A stretch of 64,000 bases of DNA from Asparagopsis taxiformis (Eukaryota; Rhodophyta; Florideophyceae; Bonnemaisoniales; Bonnemaisoniaceae). Position 1 is the stretch's first letter. Every line of letters begins with the position of its first letter. The DNA lies in the NCBI GenBank assembly GCA_030407315.1, contig JALQPE010002815.1, positions 38,146-102,145 on the forward strand. The letters run 5' to 3'. Under the pieces are notes generated by a model that did no database searches, was not told where the DNA came from, and was given only the letters and a program-made list of their open reading frames with translations. Of the stretch, positions 50,248-60,989 are shown piece by piece. The position numbers were made by a program, and so were the translations under genes.

Positions 50248-50589
50248 TCAGCATATCGTCGATCACCCATCTCCCTCACTATCGCGTTCTCCCTACCATC
50301 CGAACGCCATGCACCACCATCCGCACATACTTCAAGAACCCTCACGACCTTGATTACAAAAAATCTGCTCCTTCCCAATTCCATCCCCGCTTTCCTCGAC
50401 ACCACCCCAGCCCATTTAATCATCAAGACATCAAACACGAACATGGTCAGCAAAATCTTACACCACTTGAAACCCACTCTCACTTCTATCGTATACCCCA
50501 AAATATACACATACCAGAAACACCTCACAGCTTCATTCCCCATCTTCCTACATCCCTTCTTCACTCTCCTTCAGTCCTGCCGTTCCTGC

Positions 50590-51500
50590 TTCACCACTCC
50601 TGCATCACATACAAAACATCAACCCCAACAGTCAGATTCAAAAGCAACGCTTACCGCGACAGATATCCTAGAAACTCCCTTACTTACCTCTCCGAGAGGA
50701 TGAGTGAATCATCCATCCTACACAAAATACAAACCATGATCCAAAAACCTTGCAATGAATAATCAAAGTCAGCAGTCCATATCTTCGCAAAACAAGTCTT
50801 GGTGCTCAGTGAAACTTACCTTCTGTCATCAACATTCCTGCATCATCTACACAACATCGGAATCAACCACAACAGTCAGACCCAAAACCAACCTTCCCTC
50901 GCTGCTTACTTTCAAAACTCGCACACTTACCTTACCTGTTCCATCCTGCACACAATAAAACCATAAATCACGTAATTGTGTAGCCAAGAAAAGTAGTCAG
51001 CATTCCGCATCTTCGCACAACCGGTCTGGGCGCCCAATGTGACTTACCTTCCGTCATCACTATTCCTCCATCACCTACACAACATCGGAATCAATCGCAA
51101 CAGTCAGATTGAAAACCAACGTTTCCCTCGCTACATACCCTGAGAACTCGCAAATGTACCTCTCATCCATCCTACACACAATACAAACCATGATCCAAAA
51201 ACCTTGCAATGAATAATAATCATAGTCAGCAGTCCATATCTTCGCAAAGCACATCTTGGCACTCAATGAAACTTACCTTCCGTCATCAACATTCCTGCAT
51301 CATCTATACAACATCAGAATCAACCACAACAGTCAGACTCAAAACCAACCTTCCCTCGCAGCATACTTTCAAAACTTCACGTACCTCTCTTCCATCCTCC
51401 GCTCAATACACACCATCAGTCAACAGGCTTCCCATGAAAAATATCGCATCAACGGAAATAGTCAGACTCAAAACCCACGCTTCCCTCAACGCATACCCTC
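50590..51500. repeat. satellite-like array, unit about 230 bp, four to five diverged copies
   Basis: Blocks such as TCGCAAAACAAGTCTTGG, TTCCTGCATCATCTACACAA and CAACAGTCAGACTCAAAACC recur at about 50600, 50770, 51000, 51230 and 51440. The plus strand is pyrimidine/A-rich and lacks stops in places, which produces the spurious ORFs here. Confidence 0.8.
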
Positions 51501-51522
51501 GAGGGTAGAGGATGGAACGAAG

Positions 51523-51560
51523 GTACGTGCGCGAATCTTGATCAAGATTCGCGCACGTAC
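51523..51560. repeat. perfect 38-bp palindrome
   Basis: GTACGTGCGCGAATCTTGA is followed directly by its exact reverse complement with no spacer. It lies between the satellite array and the Plavaka-like element. It could be a fused inverted end or a protein-binding site; nothing else defines it. Confidence 0.95.
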
Positions 51561-52158
51561 AAAGCAAAGTCGGTCAAAGAATATCAGTCGGTGATGAGGG
51601 CGGAGTGGAGCCTGCGGCGTCGACCGGACAGCTTTCTGCGTCCGCTTAAGTCTTGCTGTGCATACTCAAAATCATCGCCGGCAGTGAGATTGAGCATGGC
51701 CCAAGCCATGGTCTCTGAATCCCCGAACAATGAGATCCGGATCGAGAACAACGAATATAAACATATAATCATATATATGAGAATCCATTTGCTTTCCTTA
51801 CATGATCCGTGGCATATCCGCTGTAAAGCACATTCAGATTCCACGAAGTTTGGAAATAAAAAAGTTTATTATTACAAATGAATTAATTGAAAATTCATCT
51901 CCCAGGGCAGTCGTTCGTCCTTCCATGCACACGTTGCCAGCACGCAATGTGATGTAACAGTTGGAAATGATTGAACTCTCGGTTAAATTCCACCGTTGGG
52001 ATGTCAGCTGGAGTGAGCATAAAACTACTACCCACAAAACTACGAACGAACACGTTACATTCCAAGTCTCGAAAGCACCACAAAAAAATTGGTCGCATCT
52101 GGACGGCACAGTCTCCCCTGTTCAGCTCGCAATCCTCCCTTTTGCGTCAAAACTCGAC
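51561..52158. other. leader of the Plavaka-like region
   Basis: Short open stretches on both strands (51584-51844 minus; 51591-51881 plus) with no identifiable domain. An AATAAA at about 51867 and AT-rich sequence could be a poly(A) region for a plus-strand unit. I could not find terminal inverted repeats for the transposon here. Confidence 0.35.
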
Positions 52159-55100
52159 ATGGAATGCAAGTATGAAGGGTGCTTCTACTACTGCGTAGAT
52201 GCTTATGCGCTCGCGCTGCATGAGCGAACGTGTCGCTACCGTTTCAACCCCTCTCCCCAACATTTCAACAACGCTCGTGTCCCTGCCGTCACCCATGAGC
52301 CTGCTCGAAACGGCGACCATGATTCCCCGCAACCCAGCTCCCCAGACCCAGAATCTGGTCGTGCTTCCTCCAGCGACTCACCCTGTGACGCTCCACTGCC
52401 ACCAACCTCAACCCCCTCCCGCGCAGACCTCCTCGTGCAATCCCTCGCCGCCAGTCTCACAACCCTCGAGTACAAGGCCGGCGCTGGCCGCGTGAGCGAA
52501 GTCATCACCATCCTACAAGACCCCGCATTCTCCCTAGAAAAGTTCAACAGCGCCGTTCGCACCGTAGAAGAATGTCGCCACGTTACCGCTTCCATGGTCG
52601 AAACACATTTCCGCACCGAAGGTTACAAGAGCCACATCATTCCAGACAAAACTGGTAAGTACTCGGCACAGCTGTACCTCCGCGACCCAGTCGACATGCT
52701 CCGCAGGCAGTTAGCACTGGCTAACGACCAAATACTCTCTTCCACCCCTCCCCACAGACCGCCCCAGACGGCACCGCAATATTTTCTCATCCCCTACACA
52801 CAGAATTCGCGAAAACGCTGCACCAGGTTACTAGACAGCGCGTGCAGCTCTCGGAAGATCCACAGGTCGTATGGGCAGAGGAAAATGATCCCACACCTTC
52901 CTCCTTTGCCGGCCTCCTCCAAGTGTACTCCGACAAGAGCAGCACAAGCCTCAAGAGCTCCGCAATCGTCGCATACCCCATACACGTCACACTGCTCAAC
53001 TTCTCCGCCCCCCTCCGTCGCCACTGCATCCGTACCGGCCTCACCATCGTCGGGTATCTTCCGTACATTGTTAACCCTTCGTCCAACGCCTTGTTCGGTG
53101 ATGAAATGCCGACAACCTCTAGTTCTGCTAGTCGCGCTCGCAAAATTGATATTCTTCATAAAGCACTCGAAAAAGTGTTTTCGTCCCTATCCACCGCGTT
53201 CTCTTCCGGGTTCCCCTGCACAGACTCCACTGCAACTGCCCGCCAATGCTTTCCCATCCTAGCCAATTATTGCTGCGACTTTCCAGAGGCAAAGAGCTGT
53301 CATGCACTCGCAACAGCACTACCACCACACATCCCTGCCACCGCTGCTACATCCCCGCCACTCAACTTGAATCCAGCGCTCCACACCAGCCCCGCTCCCT
53401 CGATGATACACGCTCTGCACGCCAAGAGAGCGCTCAGGAGCATACAACTGCTCCGCTCGAAGCTCTCTCCCTCCTCGAACAACACTCTGCCCTCGAATCG
53501 ACCGCTCTTTTACCACCAACAGTCCCCTAGACCCCTACAACATTTTCTCCTTCGAGCCTCTGCACAATCTCCACCTCGGCATCTCAAAGCTCATCAAACA
53601 GTGCATTGTCCACCGCCTCAGCTCCCCAGACCTCACCACCACCACTGCCTCCCATTCCGGGACACCTCGCACCTTCAAGAAGGTGAAAAAATCCATCCTC
53701 GCCGGCTCAAACAGCATTCTGTCCGCTATCGAACGCGACTACTACATCACGCGGTCTTCATGTCGACTTCTCCAAGGGTGAGAAGGGCACCAATTTGAAC
53801 GGCCTCTTCACGGAGGACGGCATACGCGGCATGCTCGCAGCCAAAGACTATCACCATGTCGACATGGTGTTCCCTTTCATCGCAGCATTCATTGACACAT
53901 GCTGTGACGAAGTAGAGACAGCCCCCCTCACTTCCATCTGCACGCAATACTCTGACCTCGTCGCATGGGTCATGAAACGCGGTCGCATCAAGCACTGGAC
54001 TGCCGCCGAACTAGAAAGCCTCCAGAACTCCATTTCCTATTTCAAACAATCAATGCTCTCCACCCTCGGCCCATTCCACACCACAGGTCTCAAAACTTTC
54101 AAGTTCCATCTTCTAGACCATCTTCCCGGTGACTTGCAGAGATATGGCGCCCTGGAACACATTGATGCAGGCCCCTACGAACACTCGCATCTTCTGTTCA
54201 AACAGAGTTATAGGAAAACCTCTCGAAGGCGCTCCACAGCCATGGAAGAGACTATTCGCCACATGGAATTCTCCTTGGCCACTCCAACTGGTCACACCCC
54301 ATCGAACACATTGGGAAACCCACGCATGATATCGCCCACAGACGGTGCAGTACTCGTTCGCGACGGATTCACCGTTGCACTGCACGACTTTGCCTCCCTG
54401 CTGCCCGATGCAACCCTCCTCGTTGCAGATATCGACGGACAGCCCGATCCTGCCACTCTTTTGCCTCTGCACAACTCCTCGTTCCCGTCTGGCACCATAA
54501 CGCTATTCCAGCAACTCGGTGACACAGCTGCACAAGCGTTCCTCACCCTCGCTAGACTGCGCGCCACGGCAGAAGGCCCTCCAATACATGACATGGACAT
54601 TTCCGTCACGTGGTAAAGTCCGCCTACGTCATGGGAGGGTACGTCCCAGATGCCGACGACTTTGACCCGCACAGTGGCATGCTTCGCCCCACAAACGTGT
54701 CGAGGCACAAGCAGCAGCGCGTCTTTGCAACTTCATCATTCGGCCCCGCAAAGAGATCGCAGTACTCCTTTGTCGTCATCTCCGGAACTGCCGATGACTA
54801 CAGAACCATATGGGTAGGGCGCGTCCTGGCACTGGTACGCCTGCAGTCTCCAAACCTGTTTCAACCTGTAGAACTCGCTTTCGTTCAGTATATGACCTGC
54901 TTTGCCCCAAAAACCGCTGTGGAAAAATCACTTGGGTGCATTTGTTTAAAGTGGTCCACATGGGACCCGGACAACGGATCCGTTGACAGCAATGACACTG
55001 CATCCCACAGTGCAGGTGGTCCTTGGTTTGACCTCATTCCTGCATCTACTATATCTGGCACCGTGCACATCGTACGAAGTAACTTTCCAGTCAAGCCATT

Positions 55101-55197
55101 TACGAAACAAATGCACTGGTCGGACCACCGTTTCTATCTCAACCGCTTCTACACCAACACTGATTACCAGTTCACAGATGATAATGAAGAAGAATAA
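52159..55197 (+). pseudogene. Plavaka/KDZ-like transposase, frame-disrupted
   Basis: The segments follow one another in changing frames. 52159 onward is an N-terminal C2HC-like finger (CKYEGCFYYCVDAYALALHE) and LYLRDPVDMLRRQL. 52842 onward has LLQVYSDKSS then RTGLTIVGYLPYI. About 53297-53400 has HPCHRCYIPATQL. About 53530 has DPYNIFSFEPLHNLHLGISK. 53795-54616 has MLAAKDYHHVDMVFPFIAAF and a catalytic-core-like EHSHLLFKQSYRK. 54610-55197 is the C-terminal IWVGRVLALVRL, ending HWSDHRFYLNRFY. This order is that of Plavaka-type transposases. At least four frame changes mean a dead copy or several short introns; a CTAAC-pyrimidine-CAG sequence at 52731-52757 looks like an intron 3' end, but the phase does not fit the frame change there. 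Confidence 0.75.
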
Positions 55198-55274
55198 ATC
55201 TAAATCGCAGCACTCTATTGATAATGTACTACATGATAAACCTTCTAGTCAACGTCACATTTACTGCACTAATT

Positions 55275-57553
55275 TCAACCATCCTCCATTACGCCAAAAC
55301 CGTTATCAGCAGTGGCTGCATGGCGCCGCTCCATGCCCCCATACTGTGGGGCATTGATTTCGACATTCAGGTTTGCACTCAGGTGTCCAGCATATGGGTC
55401 AACGACGAAAAGTTCTGCGCCAATTAGTCCTTGCGCAATCACACAATCCATTACAGCACCGAGGTTTGACGTAATATGCGATTGAATCCAATCCTCGGAC
55501 ACTAGAACAAGTGATGAGCAGCGGTTTACATCATCAACGACATGAACAATTCCAGACCCCTCTCCGCTTTGCCACACTTCAACAGCCTCTCTCGTCACAG
55601 TACGGCTTGCAAACACATGCCGTGACTGTGCACTAGTCCGCTGTTCGCTCTCGACAACGTCCGTTTCTTCCCTTGCTTGCGAGCCTTGGAGACAAGACAT
55701 GCAGTACACCACCATACCAACTAATTGCTGAAAAGCTACCCCCACATATTGACTGTACCGCCTTGTAAACTCCTTCTGCCGTGCACCTCCTTTCCCCTTC
55801 GGTTCATCCAAACACTCCACAGTAGTCACTAGCCAAGCATCCAGGCGCGCCAGCGTTAGTATGCTCGTCTCTATGTCCATTACTTGTTCTGGTCGTATCG
55901 AATAACCCCTGAAGATGTCCAGCACATTCACAGCTACTCGGTTGTTAAACCATGCATCACCATTCACTTCCATTTCGAAGCTGTCAGGAACCATGCCTTT
56001 GCTGTATCGCAGCTCTGAGAACGGTGCCGTTCGCCACCTCCCCATATCCAAATCACCGTTGCTTTCCCGTTTCAAAAGCTTCTCAGACGCTTCGCGCTTT
56101 TGATCCTCTCGCTCGTCCATCTCAGCTCGCGTCGTCAGCATCGTGCATCTAGACATTAATTTCGTGTACCCCAGCGAACCGAACAATCTGTCCCTCGCAT
56201 TACGCTTCCGTGCACTCATCACGTCGGACAGTTTCTGCGTCACCTTCACTTTCAATTCCTTGCTCCCGCCACTCTTGACAGCACACACGCTGCTCCTCAT
56301 CGGAAAACACATCACACCACGGACTTTGACGCAGTACGTGTCGCACCAAGTCATTCAGCAGATCACTCTCATCTCTGTACGAAGGTGTATACCACTGCAG
56401 ATTCTTGATGATATAGCCCGGAGGGGTAGCAATATATCCTACACCGTTTTCGCTCCAAAGTGTCCCTTCTACCGGCTCTACCTCGATGGTACGTCCAGTC
56501 CAACGTCTCTGCGTTTGTTCCGCTATAGGGTCCAGCTCCATAGTCTCGTTCTTGCACCACTTTGTCAGGTTTTCCTCAACCGCCCTAAGAACTCCAAGGT
56601 ATTTCACAGGAATGGCTTTCTGTATTTCGACTTACCGCCACCGTGATCACTGATTCTACCTGTTCTCGCAATTGCAGTAAGGCTGGCATTTTCCGCCTGC
56701 AGAGTTTCACCTTAGCCTCCAACGCAACTATCTCCGTGGTGAGCGCCTTGTTTGCTATGTCCTGGCTAAACACTTTTTTTCCAGCTCCGCGATCTTCTTC
56801 TTCTGCGCATTGATGCGACTCGCCATTAAATCGATGGATTCCGGCGGATGCAACCTCTCTGCCCTCACCGTCCCCCCATCTCCCACGCTATCGGGAATAT
56901 GATGTCCTCCATCGGCAATAGCCTGACGTCGCGGGGGCGTTACGCGCATATTTGGCACCAATGACAGTCTGTTGTGACGAGGCCCGCACTCCGGCTGCTC
57001 TCTCCCCTCAGTACCACCTGACCGCCGATGATAGTTGGCATCCTGTGAACGTTGCTCAGAAACAACATCCCTTGCCGCTATCCTCGGGTCCCTGACTGCA
57101 TTACCTGCTGGGGCTGATGTACTCGGCATAGTTGGCGCAGTGGGGGTCACAGCCTCCAGTGTCTCGCGAAACCCCCGGCTGGGACTCCGTCCTGCAGCAC
57201 CCCGCATCTGCCAACCCGGGAGGAACTACCTTTGCCATAGCACTCTGCCGCAATTCCAACATGTTTTGAGCCACTATCATGTCATCATCATGATGTTCAC
57301 TGTCCCTGCGAGCACGCTTGCCTCGGTCAAGCCCCATCTCTCTCCGCGCCGTTCCTCCTTCCTCACTTTCTCGCTGCGGATCCCCAGTTCTGCGCCGGTC
57401 CGTCTTGCGACTACCGGACCGCGGTTCAATGCTGCCGGTAGGCCCAGACCGCTTCTTCGCACGGGATTGTCGGGCACTCGATACAGCAGCTGCTGACCGG
57501 GTTTTCTGGAGGCCCGGAGGCTTTGGAGCTTTCTTCGCAATACGCGGCGGCAT
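55275..57553 (-). pseudogene. convergent partner gene of the Plavaka-like element, frame-disrupted
   Basis: Minus-strand open segments run from an ATG at 57553 (MPPRIAKKAPKPPG, very basic, Arg/Ser-rich) through a coiled coil at about 56810-56770 (RINAQKKKIAELEKK). Further segments are at 56607-56200 (TPPGYIIKNLQWYTPSYRDE) and 56354-55275 (DRLFGSLGYTKLMSRCTML, LVLVSEDWIQSHITS), ending at 55275. The frame changes at about 57200, 56770, 56600 and 56300. The gene converges on the transposase with only 77 bp between their stops. No known domain was recognised; the basic N-terminus suggests nuclear or DNA association. It may be an accessory ORF of the transposon. Confidence 0.5.
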
Positions 57554-58211
57554 AATGAAGCTTCCCGGAAGCGATGGAACGATTGAGTTGCACGAGATAC
57601 AAAAAAGATTGCTGTATAGTGTCGGTAACCACAACGGTCTGCGATGAACGTTCAGGTCAGGTCAAGTACCGGAGAATACGCCAACAGCCCAGATTGTATA
57701 CGGTAGGCAGTCATCAACAGTATTTAATGAGGTACAATTACAGCTGTCGAGCTAGGCCGCGAGCACCCCTATGTCCGGAAGACGTCCTGATTTGAATTAA
57801 AATTTGGGCTATTCTCAAAAACATGCACATGTGAACATGTTTTTGAGATGGGGGTGTGCCGTACGGCACAATCGACCCGCTGAAATCGATGTTTTTTGCA
57901 ATATTTTTTTCTGCCCTGAATTGTAGAATTTCTGGGCTGGACAGCAATGCAACTGAGCTGGACATCCACCGGGCGTCCATTTCAACTTGGTCTGTATTTT
58001 GCATCTGCACGCATAACAGCAACCAAGCAGTCAGGTTCACTGCTCGGACGAAGTGCACCTAGAGTGTGAACGATTGGTTTTTGACAGGCGAGTACTGCTC
58101 AATAGGTTTCACCCTGGACTAATGGTGGCTGGACATGCTGCATTATATGATATACTTCAACTCTGGAACGTAGCTTTATTTGTAGTCGAAATGAAAACAT
58201 CTTTCGTGACC
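57554..58211. other. spacer with a strong hairpin at 57813-57848
   Basis: TCTCAAAAACATG (57813-57825) pairs perfectly with CATGTTTTTGAGA (57836-57848) across a 10-nt loop. A GTGCCGTACGGCAC palindrome follows at about 57856. This could be the terminus of an element or a 3' processing hairpin. No gene was recognised. Confidence 0.6.
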
Positions 58212-58853
58212 CTAATTCCATGCTCTAAACGCTGTCCCATAATGAACGTAGAGCTCCTGCCCCGGACGGATATCGCGGATTGCACGTACTACAATGATCT
58301 TCGGATTTTCTAGGTCCTTCGCCTTGAGCTTCTTCCCCGTCGAACCGCTGCTGTAGTTCTCGACAAACTCGACGTTGGCCATCCGCCTGGTGTCTTCCGC
58401 CGGAGTGTCCTCACCTCGCAAATACCGCGGGTCGTTGATGAACTGCGCCGAACAGAACGGAGCCGGAACAATCCAAATTGGATGCTCGATGTTTTCGTCG
58501 TCCTCCGCTGTTGCATACAGCTTGATGGCATACATCAAGAATGTTTCCTTCGTTATCGCCATGTGACCCTCTCCGTACGCGAACCTCATCGACTCCTTGC
58601 TCATATCAGAGTACACAACAGTTCCGTAGTATGCACATACTTCGTCGCCAACATTAAATGTCTGTTCAGCGAAGAGCCCTCTTCCTGCATTTGGATGCTT
58701 AATCAGCGATGGTCGAACGCTCAATTTTTTCGCAACACAATCGTGTGCCCGCATCACGCGAGGGTTTTCAGTTTGCAACCAGCGGCGCAGGGAAGGTGGC
58801 CAATAATGTACCGGTTTTCCATGTGCTCGTGCGACGCAATCGACTCTGGGCAC
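58212..58853 (-). CDS. SET-domain protein (lysine methyltransferase type), N-terminally incomplete
   Basis: A 213-aa frame. From about residue 50, HPNAGRGLFAEQTFNVGDEV and YYGTVVYSD start a SET fold. AQFINDPRYL occupies the place of the usual NHSC cofactor motif, followed by NVEFVEN and the closing RPGQELYVHYG with the conserved Tyr. SET proteins transfer methyl groups from AdoMet to lysine. No pre-SET cysteines were seen. The upstream frame is shared, over 58754-58853, with the end of the methyltransferase ORF, so the two were probably one polypeptide separated by a frameshift. The substrate is unknown. Confidence 0.7.
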   Translation of the reverse strand: MPRVDCVARAHGKPVHYWPPSLRRWLQTENPRVMRAHDCVAKKLSVRPSLIKHPNAGRGLFAEQTFNVGDEVCAYYGTVVYSDMSKESMRFAYGEGHMAITKETFLMYAIKLYATAEDDENIEHPIWIVPAPFCSAQFINDPRYLRGEDTPAEDTRRMANVEFVENYSSGSTGKKLKAKDLENPKIIVVRAIRDIRPGQELYVHYGTAFRAWN

Positions 58854-59767
58854 AGCTGCCAGAGGTACTGCCGAATATATTTCGGGAACCTCTGGTACAG
58901 GGGAAGGCCAGGTGGGGGTTCGATGATCCTGCGTTCCCTCTGTGTACGCATCGTGACAGAGGGGGACGCCAAGAACTTCTCAGCACTCTGTTTCGCTTCT
59001 GTCGTGACCCTCATGTCAGTGTTGTTTGAAAGAATTACACGTGACATGACTGCACACAGCTTTGGAAGCGATCGTGCCACACACAATTTGTCCATGTCAC
59101 TGCCGACGAAAACACGGTGCTCAGGCAAGCTCATAGCTTCTTTTCCCGTTGCGAAAGTGCCAGAGAATGGATCGACAACAATATCACCAGGCTGTGAATG
59201 CTGGCTGATCAACTCCATCATGAGAGCGACGCTCTTCTGCTCTGCACGAACTCTGACCGTAGCACCGGTTGTGCTCCTTGTTCGCCACACCATCTCATTC
59301 GAATCGATGGCGGGCATATTGATGGTGACGTTGCACCACGCCGGGTACGTGCCGTCCATGTATCCGTGGTTCCTATAGGCCACCATCTCGCTTCCAGTCT
59401 TGAACGGAACACCTCGCTTCCAGAAGTGGATAGCGACCTCTGCCATGTTCATGCGTGGTACCTCTTCCGCCCCGGCATTTGATAGAGGTGCCCAGGTAGT
59501 CGGACAAACAACAGAGGTACCTCGTCAACGAAGAAAACTGAATTCCGAACGACGTCCTCGTCCTCCTCGTCCTCGTCCTCCTCCTCCTCCTCATCCGCAC
59601 TTTCTTCGCCACTGTGCTGCGATGCTTCGGAGTCCGAATTCATGGACGTAACCTCTTCTTCATCCGACCCGTCATCACTGGCAGCAGCATCGGTTGGGCC
59701 TTCTGACTGCGGTCCTTTGTACGTTTCCAAGTAATGTGTGGAACGATAGTTCGGAGGACGTAGTAGC
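58754..59767 (-). pseudogene. DNA N6-adenine/N4-cytosine methyltransferase, 5' truncated
   Basis: The frame at 59452-58754 contains GDIVVDPFSGTFATGKEAM, the AdoMet-binding FxGxG-type motif of N4/N6 DNA methyltransferases, followed by VFVGSDMDKLCVARS. A catalytic DPPY/SPPF motif, expected upstream in this class, is absent. Upstream (59449-59767) lies an acidic Asp/Glu segment in another frame, overlapping by ATGA. The sequence is cut at about 59768 by the family C LTR, so the 5' part is displaced or lost. The 3' end shifts frame into the SET region. The order acidic segment, methyltransferase, SET suggests a former fusion protein. Confidence 0.65.
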
Positions 59768-60397
59768 TGGTACGAGCCAGTGGACACGCTGTCCTTACGA
59801 AACGAAACGAGCAGTCCACCCGCTGGTGTTTGACTGTATTGTTAGAACGGTAGAAGGTAGAGTGGTTAGCGAGTAGACACGAGCGTCACGACGCAACAAT
59901 CCACGCGAGGATTACGTTAGCAAACGAGGTGGTACGTCACCGGAGGCGCTCTCAACCAAGCCCGGAGGCACTACACGCAATCAGCCTTACGGCGGCGATG
60001 GGTAGGGAGTACGCAGCTCGACGGAGACGAAGCCTCGCTAGGCAAAACGTAAACGTAAAACGTAGAAGTCAGTCGTAGACTAGAGCCGTTGCTCGTTCGA
60101 TGTATTGTCCCCTTTCCCTCCCGGCACGATGCCATACCTATATGGCCACGATGGCATCGCTTTACAGTGTAAACACTGTTCGTAACGTCCCCGAATGGGA
60201 AAGGACCTTGTGGGCACACGTAGGGACCCGTTGGTCCGTTGGCCGTTGCCAGTACGTTCGTTGCACACGTGTGCCGGTTGCGCGCGCGCATGCGCCAGCA
60301 ATGTTCGTGCATTGCGGTCGCCGGTCGTGTCCGCCGAAATTCGAATTCCGCGGAAAAACGTAATATTTGCAATTTCGGAATTGCCACGTATACTACA
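59768..60397 (-). repeat. family C LTR (3' LTR of Gy-3)
   Basis: About 630 bp, inverse match to 3801-4089 plus 17237-17597. On the minus strand it starts TGTAGTATACGTGG, preceded by the purine-rich GTGGGGGTGGGGCTG (60398-60412), a fitting polypurine tract. It therefore is the 3' LTR of a leftward element whose body extends to the right and out of the window. Confidence 0.75.
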
Positions 60398-60989
60398 CAG
60401 CCCCACCCCCACACGTGACGCCTCCCGGCCACGCGAGGCCCGTCAGGACGCGCCTGAGACATGGGGCCGTGGCGCCTCTTCGGGTACAACTGCGGACGTG
60501 GCAGTTGTCCCGAAAAATCTCGTTTAAACGTACGCGGCCCGGTTGGCTGATCGAATCGCCACGGCGCCGGAGCGCGCGCCGTGCGCTCCGGCTCTTTCGT
60601 AATCATCGCGGCCCGCCCGTTGGCATCGTACGTCAATGCCTCGCTTAGCGTTTCCTGAAACGAATGCAGTGTCCAATTCCACCACGCGGGTGTGCTTCAA
60701 TTCAGCGCGATACGAGCGCAGGCCGCGGCCCTTTCGTGAATCTGCAGAGGGCATTACGACAACGGTCGTCCGAAGGTTATTTAAGCCGCGGCTTAACGTG
60801 ATAGCGATCGTCGCTCACCCTTCCTCTCACCATCGTCATCCAGGCCGTTGCTTTCGTTCTCCCTTACCTTTTTCCCCGCTGGGTACTACTACCTCCGTTC
60901 CTTTCGTTCTCTTGTTTCGTCTAGCCCGCGTGGCCCTCGTTCTCGTGCTCGTTGCACTGTTCGTCTTCGTTGCGTACGAACTGACCACG
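60398..60989 (+). promoter_or_regulatory. leader of the Gy-3 antisense-ORF relic with TATA-like site
   Basis: No gene on this stretch. TATTTAAG at 60778-60785 lies 205 bp before the relic's first ATG (60990), in the same relative position as the Gy-2 TATA box. The long plus frame at 60636-60990 is hydrophobic and lacks similarity to the Gy-1 protein. Confidence 0.4.

Noticed and set aside
50236..51594. Thr/Ser/His-rich plus-strand ORFs
   Set aside because: They arise from the pyrimidine-rich 230-bp repeats and repeat in different frames.
52655..52757. Intron in the Plavaka-like transposase (GTAAGT at 52655, or GTTAGC at 52710, to CAG at 52757)
   Set aside because: Neither donor gives the phase needed to join the flanking frames, and the intervening sequence looks like transposase coding sequence.
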